Assembly (NCBI RefSeq): GCF_003687725.1
Contig: NZ_RDOJ01000002.1
Coordinates: forward strand, 1,249 to 65,248
Length of the DNA: 64,000 bases
Source of the DNA: Faecalibacter macacae
GTDB taxonomy: Bacteria > Bacteroidota > Bacteroidia > Flavobacteriales > Weeksellaceae
Direction: 5' to 3'
Positions 25,277 through 32,781 of this stretch are shown here, piece by piece. Position numbers and translations under genes: made by a program. Within the stretch, counting starts at the first letter, position 1; every line of letters starts with the position of its first letter. The notes under the pieces are model-generated. The model was not told the DNA's origin. It saw only the letters and a list, made by a program, of their open reading frames with translations, and made no database searches.

Positions 25277-26272
25277 CAAGTCTACGTTTTATATTTCGTT
25301 TTAATAGTTTTGGTGCAATCACTTCTAATTCTTCACCAAATCCTAATAGTTCACGTTCTAACTCAAAATTATGAACGACATCAATACAAAATACAGTACC
25401 AACCTCATCTTCATTTATAATTTTTTGTGATAAATGAATTGGTTTAGTAATCACATAAGGAGCTAATTTTTTGTTGACTCTAAAAACTACTTTTTGCTCT
25501 CTCTGTGCTAAATTTTTGGTTACACCTAATGCATTTCATAATAAGTTTCCAAATCAATTTCAGTAGCATCAATATATGGTTCATTGGCCAATTCATAAAA
25601 TTCTACAATTCGATCCAATGCCAATGTATAATACTTTTTATCTTTTCTTGCTTTACAAAACAAAAACCAGCGATTTCGGTATTCTTTTAACAAATAAGGA
25701 TAATAAACTGCTTGTTTAGGTTCCTTATCTTTTCGTAAATTATTAAAAGATTGATAAGAAATTAACAACGATTGCTTTTTTACAATTGCCTGATACAAAC
25801 GATTCAAATGTTCTAAACCTTTAAGCAAAGGGTTTTCTTCAAACTGAATATAAGTTGGTTGTTTTGTATTTTGTTTAGATAAATTATTTTCTAATCGAAT
25901 AATCATTTCATTCATATCATCAAAATAATTGAAACCGTTCAGTTGTTTCATTACAGAAATTACTTCTCTCATCTTATCCAAATCTGCAGAAGAAATTGGC
26001 GAATTATGAATCGAATAATCACTATCTTCATATTCATAAAACTTTTTATCTCTAACAATAATCGGTGCATTATAACCCAATTTATCACTTCGCATCACCT
26101 GTATATCACCTTGAATTGTACGTTTGGATACTCCAGAAGATATTCCTTCATATTCATATAATGCTTCCGAAACTTTTTCAATCAAGTCTTCTAAAGTCCA
26201 TTTTCTGAAATGATTTTGCAAACATTTATCGATGGTTTGATAACGGATTAAAGCAATTTTGTTCGTAGCCAT
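25260..26272 (-). pseudogene. WYL-domain transcriptional regulator broken by a single-base frameshift
   Basis: Residues 1-248 (25526-26272) hold an N-terminal winged helix-turn-helix and the WYL ligand-binding domain (KQSLLISYQSF, YPYLLKEYRNRWFLFCKARK). The frame then stops right after ETYYEMH. The next frame continues as NALGVTKNLAQREQKVVFRV and on to an end at 25260, exactly the expected C-terminal WCX part. Adding one A to the AAA at 25534-25536 (minus-strand sense) would restore YYENALGVT and a protein of 337 residues. There is no slippery heptamer, so this is a mutation or a sequencing error. The gene is divergent from the slipin-rtcB unit and is its likely regulator. Confidence 0.85.
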
Positions 26273-26308
26273 GGTTAATTTCTTTCTATAATAATACGAA
26301 TTTCTACA

Positions 26309-26334
26309 TCAACTACGCAACTTATCTGCGTAGT
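26309..26334. promoter_or_regulatory. Inverted repeat, candidate operator of the WYL regulator
   Basis: ACTACGCA (26312-26319) and TGCGTAGT (26327-26334) form a perfect 8-bp inverted repeat with a 7-base spacer, 40 bases before the WYL start codon. The left half, within TCAACTACGCAA, is repeated exactly at 26421-26432. The arrangement suits a dimeric regulator controlling both divergent units. Confidence 0.5.
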
Positions 26335-26420
26335 AAAGTTCAAAATGAAATTTTTTTAAAATAATTCTCATTGTATTCCCTTTATACATCAGTATTTATA
26401 AAAATAATTTAATTATTATT

Positions 26421-26432
26421 TCAACTACGCAA
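26421..26432. promoter_or_regulatory. Second operator half-site
   Basis: TCAACTACGCAA is an exact 12-base copy of 26309-26320, 112 bases away, without its own inverted partner. It lies upstream of the tRNA-like RNA and may help control it. Confidence 0.4.
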
Positions 26433-26514
26433 AACAACCGCATACATCTACTCCAACTTTGTCAAAGGTTTAACAACCAAAAGATTTTAGTCGTCCTTGT
26501 CTTGTGTTTCAGTA

Positions 26515-26553
26515 CAGCACGGAAGTAGAATAAGTTTCATCAATTCTATCCTG
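26515..26553 (+). ncRNA. Hairpin 5' of the tRNA-like module, possible protein-binding stem
   Basis: TAGAAT (26526-26531) pairs with ATTCTA (26543-26548) around an 11-base loop. GGA (26521-26523) pairs with TCC (26549-26551) past a 2-base AG bulge, and CA (26518-26519) can pair with TG (26552-26553) leaving C520 bulged. A helix with a bulged C recalls the Ro60-binding stem of Y RNAs, but in known Y RNAs that stem joins the 5' and 3' ends, so the analogy is loose. Confidence 0.35.
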
Positions 26554-26570
26554 ACAATTATAATCAAAAC

Positions 26571-26639
26571 TTGATCAGTCGTAGGTTCGAATCCTACTTT
26601 CAGGAAACTGAAATAACTCAGTCCGGTTAGAGTAATCAA
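26571..26639 (+). ncRNA. Circularly permuted tRNA-like RNA (candidate bacterial Y RNA module) upstream of slipin-rtcB
   Basis: Read in tRNA numbering, the order is: anticodon stem 3' strand TTGAT (26571-26575), variable loop CAGTC, T arm GTAGG-TTCGAAT-CCTAC (26581-26597), acceptor 3' strand TTTCAG, a GAAA tetraloop, acceptor 5' strand CTGAAA (26608-26613), U8 A9, D arm ACTC-AGTCCGGTTA-GAGT (26616-26633), A26, and anticodon stem 5' strand ATCAA (26635-26639). All four stems pair perfectly, and the tertiary-contact bases U8-A14, G15-C48, G18, G19, U54, U55, C56 and A58 are present. The molecule is a tRNA core whose acceptor end is sealed and whose ends open at the anticodon loop. It cannot be aminoacylated as drawn. 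The tRNA-like modules of bacterial Y RNAs (YrlA) are the closest known relatives. Transcript ends are unknown. Confidence 0.8.
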
Positions 26640-26675
26640 ACAGACTTTAAATCTGTATTTATCGCCCGAAAGGGT
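26640..26675 (+). ncRNA. Two hairpins 3' of the tRNA-like module
   Basis: ACAGA-CTTTAAA-TCTGT (26640-26656) has a 5-bp stem and 7-base loop exactly like a tRNA anticodon arm; it resembles tRNA-Tyr with the anticodon changed to TTA. It is followed by GCCC-GAAA-GGGT (26664-26675), another GNRA-capped stem. Both start directly after the tRNA-like core and are probably part of the same transcript. Confidence 0.5.
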
Positions 26676-26940
26676 ACCATTGGAAACAAAAAGCTGAAAA
26701 GTTTTCTTTTCGAATTAAGAATTTATTTCTTCTGAAATGAATTTAAAATAAGATCAAAAACTTGCTTAAAACCTGAAGTTGATACTTTGTAAGATGATTG
26801 AATTTCAATTTTAACTGTTTCAATTCTATTATTAGATGAAATATTTAAAAGTAATTTCAAGATAAGCTCAACAAACATCTTCTTCCGTTTTAAAAAGGAT
26901 AATGATTTAGCTTTTTATTAAAAAAATTAATAAAAAAATA
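26676..26940. other. AT-rich leader between the tRNA-like RNA and the slipin gene
   Basis: No gene is seen. A weak hairpin with T residues (GAAAAG / CTTTTC, about 26696-26711) could end the noncoding RNA. The remainder is AT-rich and ends in the inverted REP-like copy at 26941-26966. Confidence 0.4.
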
Positions 26941-26966
26941 GATTCTTCGATAAGCTCAAAATGACA
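26941..26966 (-). repeat. Degenerate REP-like repeat copy 5 (inverted)
   Basis: GATTCTTCGATAAGCTCAAA plus ATGACA is the reverse complement of the intergenic motif seen at 19913-19938. It lies just before the slipin start codon. Confidence 0.45.
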
Positions 26967-26997
26967 AGAATTGAATAAAAACCTAAAAATATATAAA

Positions 26998-28089
26998 ATG
27001 AAAAAAGTAGTAATCAACAACCAAGAAATTGGTTTACAAATAAAAAATAACGAAGTAGCAAAGATTTATTCAAAAGGAAATTATTGGATTTTCTTCAACA
27101 AAAACATTACAAAATTAAATTTCAACGAAATAATTGAAGAAAAACATCATGCTTTAATTTTAGAAAATGAAACATTAAAATCTATGGTTGATTTTATTGA
27201 AGTTGTACATAATGAAGTTTTGATCGTTTATAAAAACAATCAATTTTATCAATCATTTTACAATGAGAACGTAATGATTTGGAAAAATACATCACAATTA
27301 AAAGCAGTAAAATATGATTTAAACGATTCTAATTCTATTCAAAATCTTACAAAACGAGAAATAGAAATCTTGAAAAAAGTATCGATAATCAAAACAATTT
27401 CAGTTCAGCCATATTTTGAAGGAATTTTGTTTAAAGACAATCAATTTGACTCAGTATTAAAAGCTGGTGAATATAAATTTTACAATAACGAAACAAAAAT
27501 ATCAATGGTTTCATTTGATATGCGTCCACAAACATTGGAAATTTTAGGTCAAGAAATTTTAACAAAAGATAAAGCGCAATTGCGAATCAATTTTATGGTG
27601 CAATACCAAATTACTGATTTGTTAAACGCTTATCAATCGAACAAAGATTTTGAAAAAATGATCTATCAAGCGATTCAATTAGGTTTAAGAGAATTTATTG
27701 GAAATATGAATTTTGATGAACTAATGTCGGATAAGAATTCGGTAACAAATTATATTCTTCAAAAATATAAAATTCAGTTCGAAGAACTTGGTATAAAATT
27801 GATTGATGCAGGCATGAAAGATATTATTCTTCCAGGAGAAATAAGAGAAATTATGAACCGTGTTTTGATTGCCGAAAAAACAGCGCAAGCCAATTCGATT
27901 ACTCGTCGTGAAGAAACTGCTGCTACAAGAAATCTATTGAACACTGCGAAACTGATGGAAGAAAACGAAACTTTATGGAAATTGAAAGAGATGGAATACA
28001 TCGAAAAAATTGCGGATAAAGTGGGTGAAATTTCCATTTCAGGTGGATCAAATGTTTTGAATGAATTAAAAACAATGTTCTCGAAGTAA
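26998..28089 (+). CDS. Slipin / SPFH-domain protein
   Basis: This is a 363-residue member of the SPFH (band-7, stomatin) superfamily from ATG 26998; an upstream TTG at 26971 is in frame but less likely. The SPFH core runs about 150-310, with the strand SMVSFDMRPQTLEILGQEIL and the helical part LGIKLIDAGMKDIILPGEIRE. A coiled coil follows. There is no strong N-terminal membrane helix; instead the first 140 residues are a separate polar domain. Slipins scaffold membrane or oligomeric complexes. It ends 37 bases before rtcB, so the two form an operon, and slipin-RtcB pairing recurs in other bacteria. Confidence 0.85.
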   Translation: MKKVVINNQEIGLQIKNNEVAKIYSKGNYWIFFNKNITKLNFNEIIEEKHHALILENETLKSMVDFIEVVHNEVLIVYKNNQFYQSFYNENVMIWKNTSQLKAVKYDLNDSNSIQNLTKREIEILKKVSIIKTISVQPYFEGILFKDNQFDSVLKAGEYKFYNNETKISMVSFDMRPQTLEILGQEILTKDKAQLRINFMVQYQITDLLNAYQSNKDFEKMIYQAIQLGLREFIGNMNFDELMSDKNSVTNYILQKYKIQFEELGIKLIDAGMKDIILPGEIREIMNRVLIAEKTAQANSITRREETAATRNLLNTAKLMEENETLWKLKEMEYIEKIADKVGEISISGGSNVLNELKTMFSK

Positions 28090-28126
28090 AATTCGAGAAC
28101 TTTTAAAAACTTAAATTACGAATACA

Positions 28127-29566
28127 ATGACACAAAAAACAGAAAATAAACCAATCAATGGGAACGATTTAATTGCTTTGGGATATCCTGAAAATGAGAT
28201 TTTAGGAATTGCACTTAAAATCAATAAAAAACGTACAGGTTTCACAAAAGCAGAAATGCTCGAAAAATATGTGCAAGTAATGGCTTCGCCTCAAGATTTC
28301 GTCGAAGATAAAATTTTCAAAACTTTAGCGGAAGGATTTATTAATGGAATTCATATTATAAAAGAAGATGAATTTATTCAATTGAACGAAAATCCTAACG
28401 ATTTTAAACTTTATGGTGCTGAAAAAATAGAAGATGGTGCATTAGAACAAATGAAAGTGGCCATGAAATTACCTGTAACTGTTGCAGGTGCTTTGATGCC
28501 AGATGCGCATCAAGGATATGGTTTACCTATTGGTGGAGTTTTAGCAACTAAAAATGCGATTATTCCTTATGGTGTCGGAGTGGATATTGGATGTAGAATG
28601 GCGTTATCAATTTATGATTTGCCTGCTTCACATTATTTTGAACATCACGATATTTTGAAAGATATAATGTTAAAAAACACAAAATTTGGCGCAGGACATG
28701 GATTTCATGGTCAATACAAAGCTGAACATCATGTTTTAGATGACACAAAATTTGAAACAAATGCTTTTATTAAAAATCTAAAAGATAAAGCATGGTCGCA
28801 ATTAGGAACTTCTGGCGGTGGAAATCATTTTGTTGAATTTGGTTTGATTGATTTTAAAACAGATGATAAAAAATTAAATATCCAAAAAGGAACTTATTTA
28901 GCTTTATTGACACATTCAGGATCAAGAGGATTTGGCGCTACAATCGCTGGACATTATACAAAAATTGCGAAAGATGTATGTAAACTTCCTTATAAAGCAC
29001 AGAATTTAGCATATTTAGATATGAATTCGGAAGCTGGACAAGAATATTGGTTGGCGATGAATTTAGCAGGCGAATATGCTTCGGCTTGTCATGAAATTAT
29101 TCATCAAAAAATGGCGCAATCATTAGGTGCAGAAGTTTTAGCAAAGGTTGAAAACCATCATAATTTTGCTTGGAAAGAAATGTATAATAATGAAGAAGTT
29201 ATCGTTCATAGAAAAGGATCAACGCCAGCTGCAAAAGATGTGATGGGAATTATTCCAGGATCGATGACTGCACCAGGATTCTTAGTTAGAGGAAAAGGCG
29301 AAGAAAATGCAATCAATTCTGCTTCACATGGTGCTGGTCGACAAATGAGCCGTACACAAGCGATTAAATCCTTGTCACAAAACAAGATTAATGATTATTT
29401 GAATGATTTCGGAATTACTCTTATTGGTGGTGGAAAAGATGAAGCGCCAATGGCGTATAAAGATATCCATGAAGTGATGGCTGCGCAACAAGATTTAGTT
29501 GATGTTGTAGCAACATTTACGCCTAAAATGGTAAGAATGGCTGATGATGGATCAAGAGAAGATTAA
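28127..29566 (+). CDS. rtcB: RtcB-family RNA ligase
   Basis: This is a 479-residue ligase that joins RNA 3'-phosphate or 2',3'-cyclic phosphate ends to 5'-OH ends using GTP and manganese, reversing endonuclease breaks in tRNA. Metal-binding residues are visible as D153/C156 in GVDIGC, H234 in GGGNHF, H263 in THSGSRG and the ENHHN segment. The guanylylated histidine is H401 in SHGAGR. The catalytic set is complete. It is the last gene of the WYL / tRNA-like RNA / slipin / rtcB locus. No rtcA or archease gene is adjacent. Confidence 0.95.
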   Translation: MTQKTENKPINGNDLIALGYPENEILGIALKINKKRTGFTKAEMLEKYVQVMASPQDFVEDKIFKTLAEGFINGIHIIKEDEFIQLNENPNDFKLYGAEKIEDGALEQMKVAMKLPVTVAGALMPDAHQGYGLPIGGVLATKNAIIPYGVGVDIGCRMALSIYDLPASHYFEHHDILKDIMLKNTKFGAGHGFHGQYKAEHHVLDDTKFETNAFIKNLKDKAWSQLGTSGGGNHFVEFGLIDFKTDDKKLNIQKGTYLALLTHSGSRGFGATIAGHYTKIAKDVCKLPYKAQNLAYLDMNSEAGQEYWLAMNLAGEYASACHEIIHQKMAQSLGAEVLAKVENHHNFAWKEMYNNEEVIVHRKGSTPAAKDVMGIIPGSMTAPGFLVRGKGEENAINSASHGAGRQMSRTQAIKSLSQNKINDYLNDFGITLIGGGKDEAPMAYKDIHEVMAAQQDLVDVVATFTPKMVRMADDGSRED

Positions 29567-29567
29567 A

Positions 29568-29598
29568 AAAACCTCTGTTCAAAATGAACAGAGGTTTT
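29568..29598. terminator. Bidirectional terminator after rtcB
   Basis: AAAACCTCTGTTC / GAACAGAGGTTTT with an AAAAT loop serves both rtcB and the convergent gene at 29601. Confidence 0.9.
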
Positions 29599-29600
29599 AA

Positions 29601-30050
29601 CTAATATACTCTATACGTTGGCAAATCTTTCTTTAAAACGTAAGGAATGTAAAACGATTTTGAAATAGGATTTCCATTTGCATCCTTCGCTGGAACTATT
29701 TTTTTCTTCTTTTTGTTATATTTATTCAAATACATATCAAAAGAATCTTTTATTAATTCTTTATTAAATTCATTTCCAATAAACTCTAATGAAGTAAAAT
29801 TACCATTTTCATCAATCACAAATTTCATTTCTGCTCTTATATCTGTATAAGCAATTTTCTTACTTGATAAAATAAAAAGAGATTCTTGCCCCATTTCTTC
29901 TATAAATTTCCCTAAAAAACAAGATTGTAAACTTTCGTTTCCATCTATTATAAATTTTTCACATTTTGGATAAACTAACATCGTTTCTTGGGAGTTATTT
30001 TGTCCAAATAAAAACGAACTAAATAACAGAAAAGTAAGTAATAGTTTCAT
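29601..30050 (-). CDS. Secreted protein with TonB-C-terminal-like domain, paralog A
   Basis: This is a 149-residue exported protein with signal peptide 1-16 (ending LFGQ). The mature part resembles the C-terminal domain of flavobacterial TonB proteins: YPKCEKF, then a cysteine in QSCFLGKF, a strand RAEMKFVIDENGNFTSLEFI and a final strand with KSFYIPYVLK. There is no membrane anchor or proline linker, so it is a soluble relative and not a functional TonB. It shares the layout of the protein at 31051-31491; the two flank hemF. Function unknown. Confidence 0.65.
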   Translation of the reverse strand: MKLLLTFLLFSSFLFGQNNSQETMLVYPKCEKFIIDGNESLQSCFLGKFIEEMGQESLFILSSKKIAYTDIRAEMKFVIDENGNFTSLEFIGNEFNKELIKDSFDMYLNKYNKKKKKIVPAKDANGNPISKSFYIPYVLKKDLPTYRVY

Positions 30051-30062
30051 ACTTTTTTTAGA

Positions 30063-30965
30063 TTAAATCCATTCTTTTGGGTGCATTAACACATCTAATA
30101 ATTTTGCTTCTGGCGAACCAGCTTCCGGATGATGATTATAATGCCATTGAACATGTTTAGGTAAACTCATCAAAATAGATTCGATACGACCATTTGTTCT
30201 TAAACCAAATAAAGTTCCACGATCATGAATCAAATTAAATTCAACGTAACGACCTCTACGGATTTCTTGCCACTCTTTTTGTTCAGCTGTAAATGGATCA
30301 TTTTTATGATTTTCTACAATCGGAACATAAGCTTCTAAGAACGAATTACCTACTTCTGTAACGAAATCAAACCATTTTTCAACAGGCATTTCTGCTGTAG
30401 GTTTTAAGTAATCAAAGAATAAACCTCCAACTCCTCTCGCTTCTTCACGGTGCGTATTCCAAAAATATTTATCACATTCGTGCTTATACTTTTGATAAAA
30501 ATCTGCATTATGCGCATCACAACTTTTTTTACAGATTGTATGCCAATGAATCACATCATTTTCATCTAAATAATAAGGTGTTAAATCTTGTCCTCCACCA
30601 AACCATTGATCTACTACATTTCCATCAGCATCATACATTTCGAAATATCTCCAATTGGCATGAGTTGTAGGAATATGAGGACTTTTTGGATGAATTACTA
30701 AACTTAATCCGCACGCAAAAAATTGACCAGAAGAAACGTTTAATGCTTTTTGCATTGTAACAGGCAATTCTCCATAAACCTTAGAGATATTAACTCCGGC
30801 TTTTTCGAAAACTGCTCCATCAGTTAAAACACAAGAAAGACCTCCGCCCCCTTCTTCGCGCTCCCAGTTATCTCTTAAAAAAGTTGATTGTCCGTCAACC
30901 TCTTCTAATTTGGCAATAATTCTGTTTTGTAAGTCTTGTATATATTGAAAAAATTGATCTTTCAT
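30063..30965 (-). CDS. hemF: Oxygen-dependent coproporphyrinogen III oxidase
   Basis: This is an enzyme of heme synthesis that decarboxylates coproporphyrinogen III to protoporphyrinogen IX with O2. It is 300 residues from ATG 30965 (MKDQFFQYIQ); the open frame begins 12 codons earlier at 31001. Family signatures are present: GGGLSCVLTDGAVFEKAGVN, HANWRYFEMYD, WFGGGQDLTPYYL, ARGVGGLFFDYL and GRYVEFNLIHDRGT. Complete length. It is flanked on the same strand by the two small secreted paralogs. Confidence 0.96.
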   Translation of the reverse strand: MKDQFFQYIQDLQNRIIAKLEEVDGQSTFLRDNWEREEGGGGLSCVLTDGAVFEKAGVNISKVYGELPVTMQKALNVSSGQFFACGLSLVIHPKSPHIPTTHANWRYFEMYDADGNVVDQWFGGGQDLTPYYLDENDVIHWHTICKKSCDAHNADFYQKYKHECDKYFWNTHREEARGVGGLFFDYLKPTAEMPVEKWFDFVTEVGNSFLEAYVPIVENHKNDPFTAEQKEWQEIRRGRYVEFNLIHDRGTLFGLRTNGRIESILMSLPKHVQWHYNHHPEAGSPEAKLLDVLMHPKEWI

Positions 30966-31050
30966 TGTAATTAATTTTTGCAAATATAGGAAGGTTATCA
31001 ATAATTATTATATCAAATTAAATGATGATATTATAAGTAGAAGCTTATTT

Positions 31051-31491
31051 TTAATGATTAATAATTCTAAAAGGAATATCAAATCTTAATAAAGCTGGTT
31101 CTCCTGTTTTAGATTTTGCAGGAATTATAATTTTACCTTTTTCTTTTAATTTGATTACATAATTGTAAAAAGATTGATGTAAAATCGATTTCTCAGCTTC
31201 AGTACCAATAATTTCTAAATTTTGATATTCGCCTTCTTTACTTATTTCATATTTAATTTTTGCATTAATATTTACATTGTCAACTGATAAATTATATGAA
31301 TTAAGCACTTGCTTTACTTCATATGTAAACAATTCATTAAAATTTTTACCATAGCAGTCGATTAATTTTTGATTTCCTTTTGTTTCGAATTTTTCACAAC
31401 CGGGAAAAATTAAAAATTTAGAAGCTTTTTCTTGACCATATAAAGTTGATGATAGGACTAATAAGAAAGATAGTAGTTTTAATTTATTCAT
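31051..31491 (-). CDS. Secreted protein with TonB-C-terminal-like domain, paralog B
   Basis: This is a 146-residue exported protein, signal peptide 1-19 (ending LYGQ). Same design as the protein at 29601: FPGCEKF, a second cysteine in LIDCYGKNF, the strand NAKIKYEISKEGEYQNLEII, and a final IIPAKSKTGEPALLRFDIPF. The two paralogs are moderately divergent. Presence on both sides of hemF suggests a duplication, or hemF inserted between tandem copies. Confidence 0.65.
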   Translation of the reverse strand: MNKLKLLSFLLVLSSTLYGQEKASKFLIFPGCEKFETKGNQKLIDCYGKNFNELFTYEVKQVLNSYNLSVDNVNINAKIKYEISKEGEYQNLEIIGTEAEKSILHQSFYNYVIKLKEKGKIIIPAKSKTGEPALLRFDIPFRIINH

Positions 31492-31717
31492 ATTTTAAAT
31501 TTAAGAATACAATATTGATAATATTGATAATAAAACAAAAACTCATTTACAAAATCTATTGTTATGAAAAATATAATTTTCTAACAAATAAATCATTCAA
31601 ACACTCAATTACAATTAATTAAACAATTAATCTTATTTTAAAACTCAATTTATAGTTGATAACAATACCTTGCAACAAAAGTTATCAACAATATTATTCA
31701 CATTTCAAAAGTTTATT

Positions 31718-31725
31718 TAACTTTG
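31718..31725 (+). promoter_or_regulatory. Putative -7 promoter box
   Basis: TAACTTTG fits TAnnTTTG and lies 33 bases before the oxygenase start codon at 31758. Confidence 0.4.
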
Positions 31726-31757
31726 TGAAACATTTTAATACAAATAAAACATATATA

Positions 31758-32714
31758 ATGTCACAAACTGGAATACCATCAGTTAACCTTGCAGATTTCT
31801 TATCAGAAGATCCAGCAAGAAAACAAAAATTTGTCAACGAAATTGGGAGAGCTTATGAAGAAATTGGATTCGTTGCTTTAAAAGGACATTTTTTATCTGA
31901 CGAATTAGTTGATAATTTATACAGTAGCGTTCGTGATTTCTACGCGTTACCAACTGAAACAAAACAAAATTATATTGTTGAAGGAATTGGTGGACAACGT
32001 GGTTATACAAAATTTGGTAACGAACATGCTAAAGGAAGTAAAGTTGGTGATTTAAAAGAGTTTTGGCACTTTGGACAATATTTAGCTGAAGAAGACAAAG
32101 CTAAATACAACTACCCAGAAAATGTAAGCGTTGCTGAAGTTCCTACTTTCACTCAATACGGTGAAGAAACATACAAACAATTAGAAAAAACTGGTGTTTA
32201 CGTTTTACGTGCATTAGCTATTTTCTTAGGTTTAGATGAATTCTATTTTGATGATAAAGTAGCTAATGGTAATTCAATCTTAAGAGCAATTCACTACCCT
32301 CCAATTACAGAAGAACCTAAAGAAGGTGCTGTTCGTGCAGGAGCACATGGCGACATCAACTTAATTACTTTATTAATGGGAGCGCAAGGACGTGGTTTAC
32401 AAGTACAAAAACACGACGGAACTTGGGTTGATGCAATTGCAGAAGATGATGAGTTAGTGATTAATGTTGGAGATATGTTATCTCGCCACACAAACAATCG
32501 TTTAAAATCTACGATTCACCGTGTAGTTAATCCAGAAAGAGAATTATGGGGATCTTCTCGTTACTCTATCCCTTTCTTTATGCACCCTGTTTCTGATATG
32601 GATTTATCTGTTTTAGAAAACTGTGTTACTGAAGAAAACCCAAAACAATTTGATGATATCACTGCAGGTGATTTCTTAACGCAACGTTTAAGAGAAATCG
32701 GATTAATTAAATAA
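31758..32714 (+). CDS. Isopenicillin-N-synthase-like 2-oxoglutarate/Fe(II) oxygenase
   Basis: This is a double-stranded beta-helix dioxygenase, 318 residues from ATG 31758 (MSQTGIPSVN); the frame extends 34 codons upstream without a plausible leader. An N-terminal DIOX_N-type domain (about 5-120) is followed by the catalytic domain with the iron triad HGD (AHGDINLITLL) and the distal His in STIHRVVNP, and with RYSIPFF, whose Arg binds the 2-oxoglutarate carboxylate. The substrate is unknown; 2OG-dependent use is more likely than true penicillin chemistry because the RxS motif is present. Single-gene unit. Confidence 0.88.
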   Translation: MSQTGIPSVNLADFLSEDPARKQKFVNEIGRAYEEIGFVALKGHFLSDELVDNLYSSVRDFYALPTETKQNYIVEGIGGQRGYTKFGNEHAKGSKVGDLKEFWHFGQYLAEEDKAKYNYPENVSVAEVPTFTQYGEETYKQLEKTGVYVLRALAIFLGLDEFYFDDKVANGNSILRAIHYPPITEEPKEGAVRAGAHGDINLITLLMGAQGRGLQVQKHDGTWVDAIAEDDELVINVGDMLSRHTNNRLKSTIHRVVNPERELWGSSRYSIPFFMHPVSDMDLSVLENCVTEENPKQFDDITAGDFLTQRLREIGLIK

Positions 32715-32742
32715 GAACTATTTAATCATTATTTCAATAATA

Positions 32743-32780
32743 AAAAAAGGTATTCAAATTATTTTTTGAGTACCTTTTTT
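32743..32780 (+). terminator. Terminator after the 2OG oxygenase
   Basis: AAAAAAGGTATTCAAA pairs with TTTGAGTACCTTTTTT (one wobble). Confidence 0.8.
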
Positions 32781-32781
32781 A

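Noticed and set aside
25526-25540. Programmed frameshift in the WYL gene
   Set aside because: No slippery heptamer or downstream stimulatory structure is seen at the junction, so a simple deletion is more likely.
26571-26675. Functional permuted tRNA gene, or an ochre-suppressor tRNA with anticodon TTA
   Set aside because: No CCA or room for one lies in the GAAA linker, and the TTA-loop hairpin is not in register with the D arm (the proper anticodon stem pairs ATCAA with TTGAT). A mimic fits better than a working tRNA.
26971-26997. TTG start giving the slipin nine extra residues
   Set aside because: The ATG at 26998 gives a natural N-terminus (MKKVVINNQ), and the TTG abuts the REP-like repeat.
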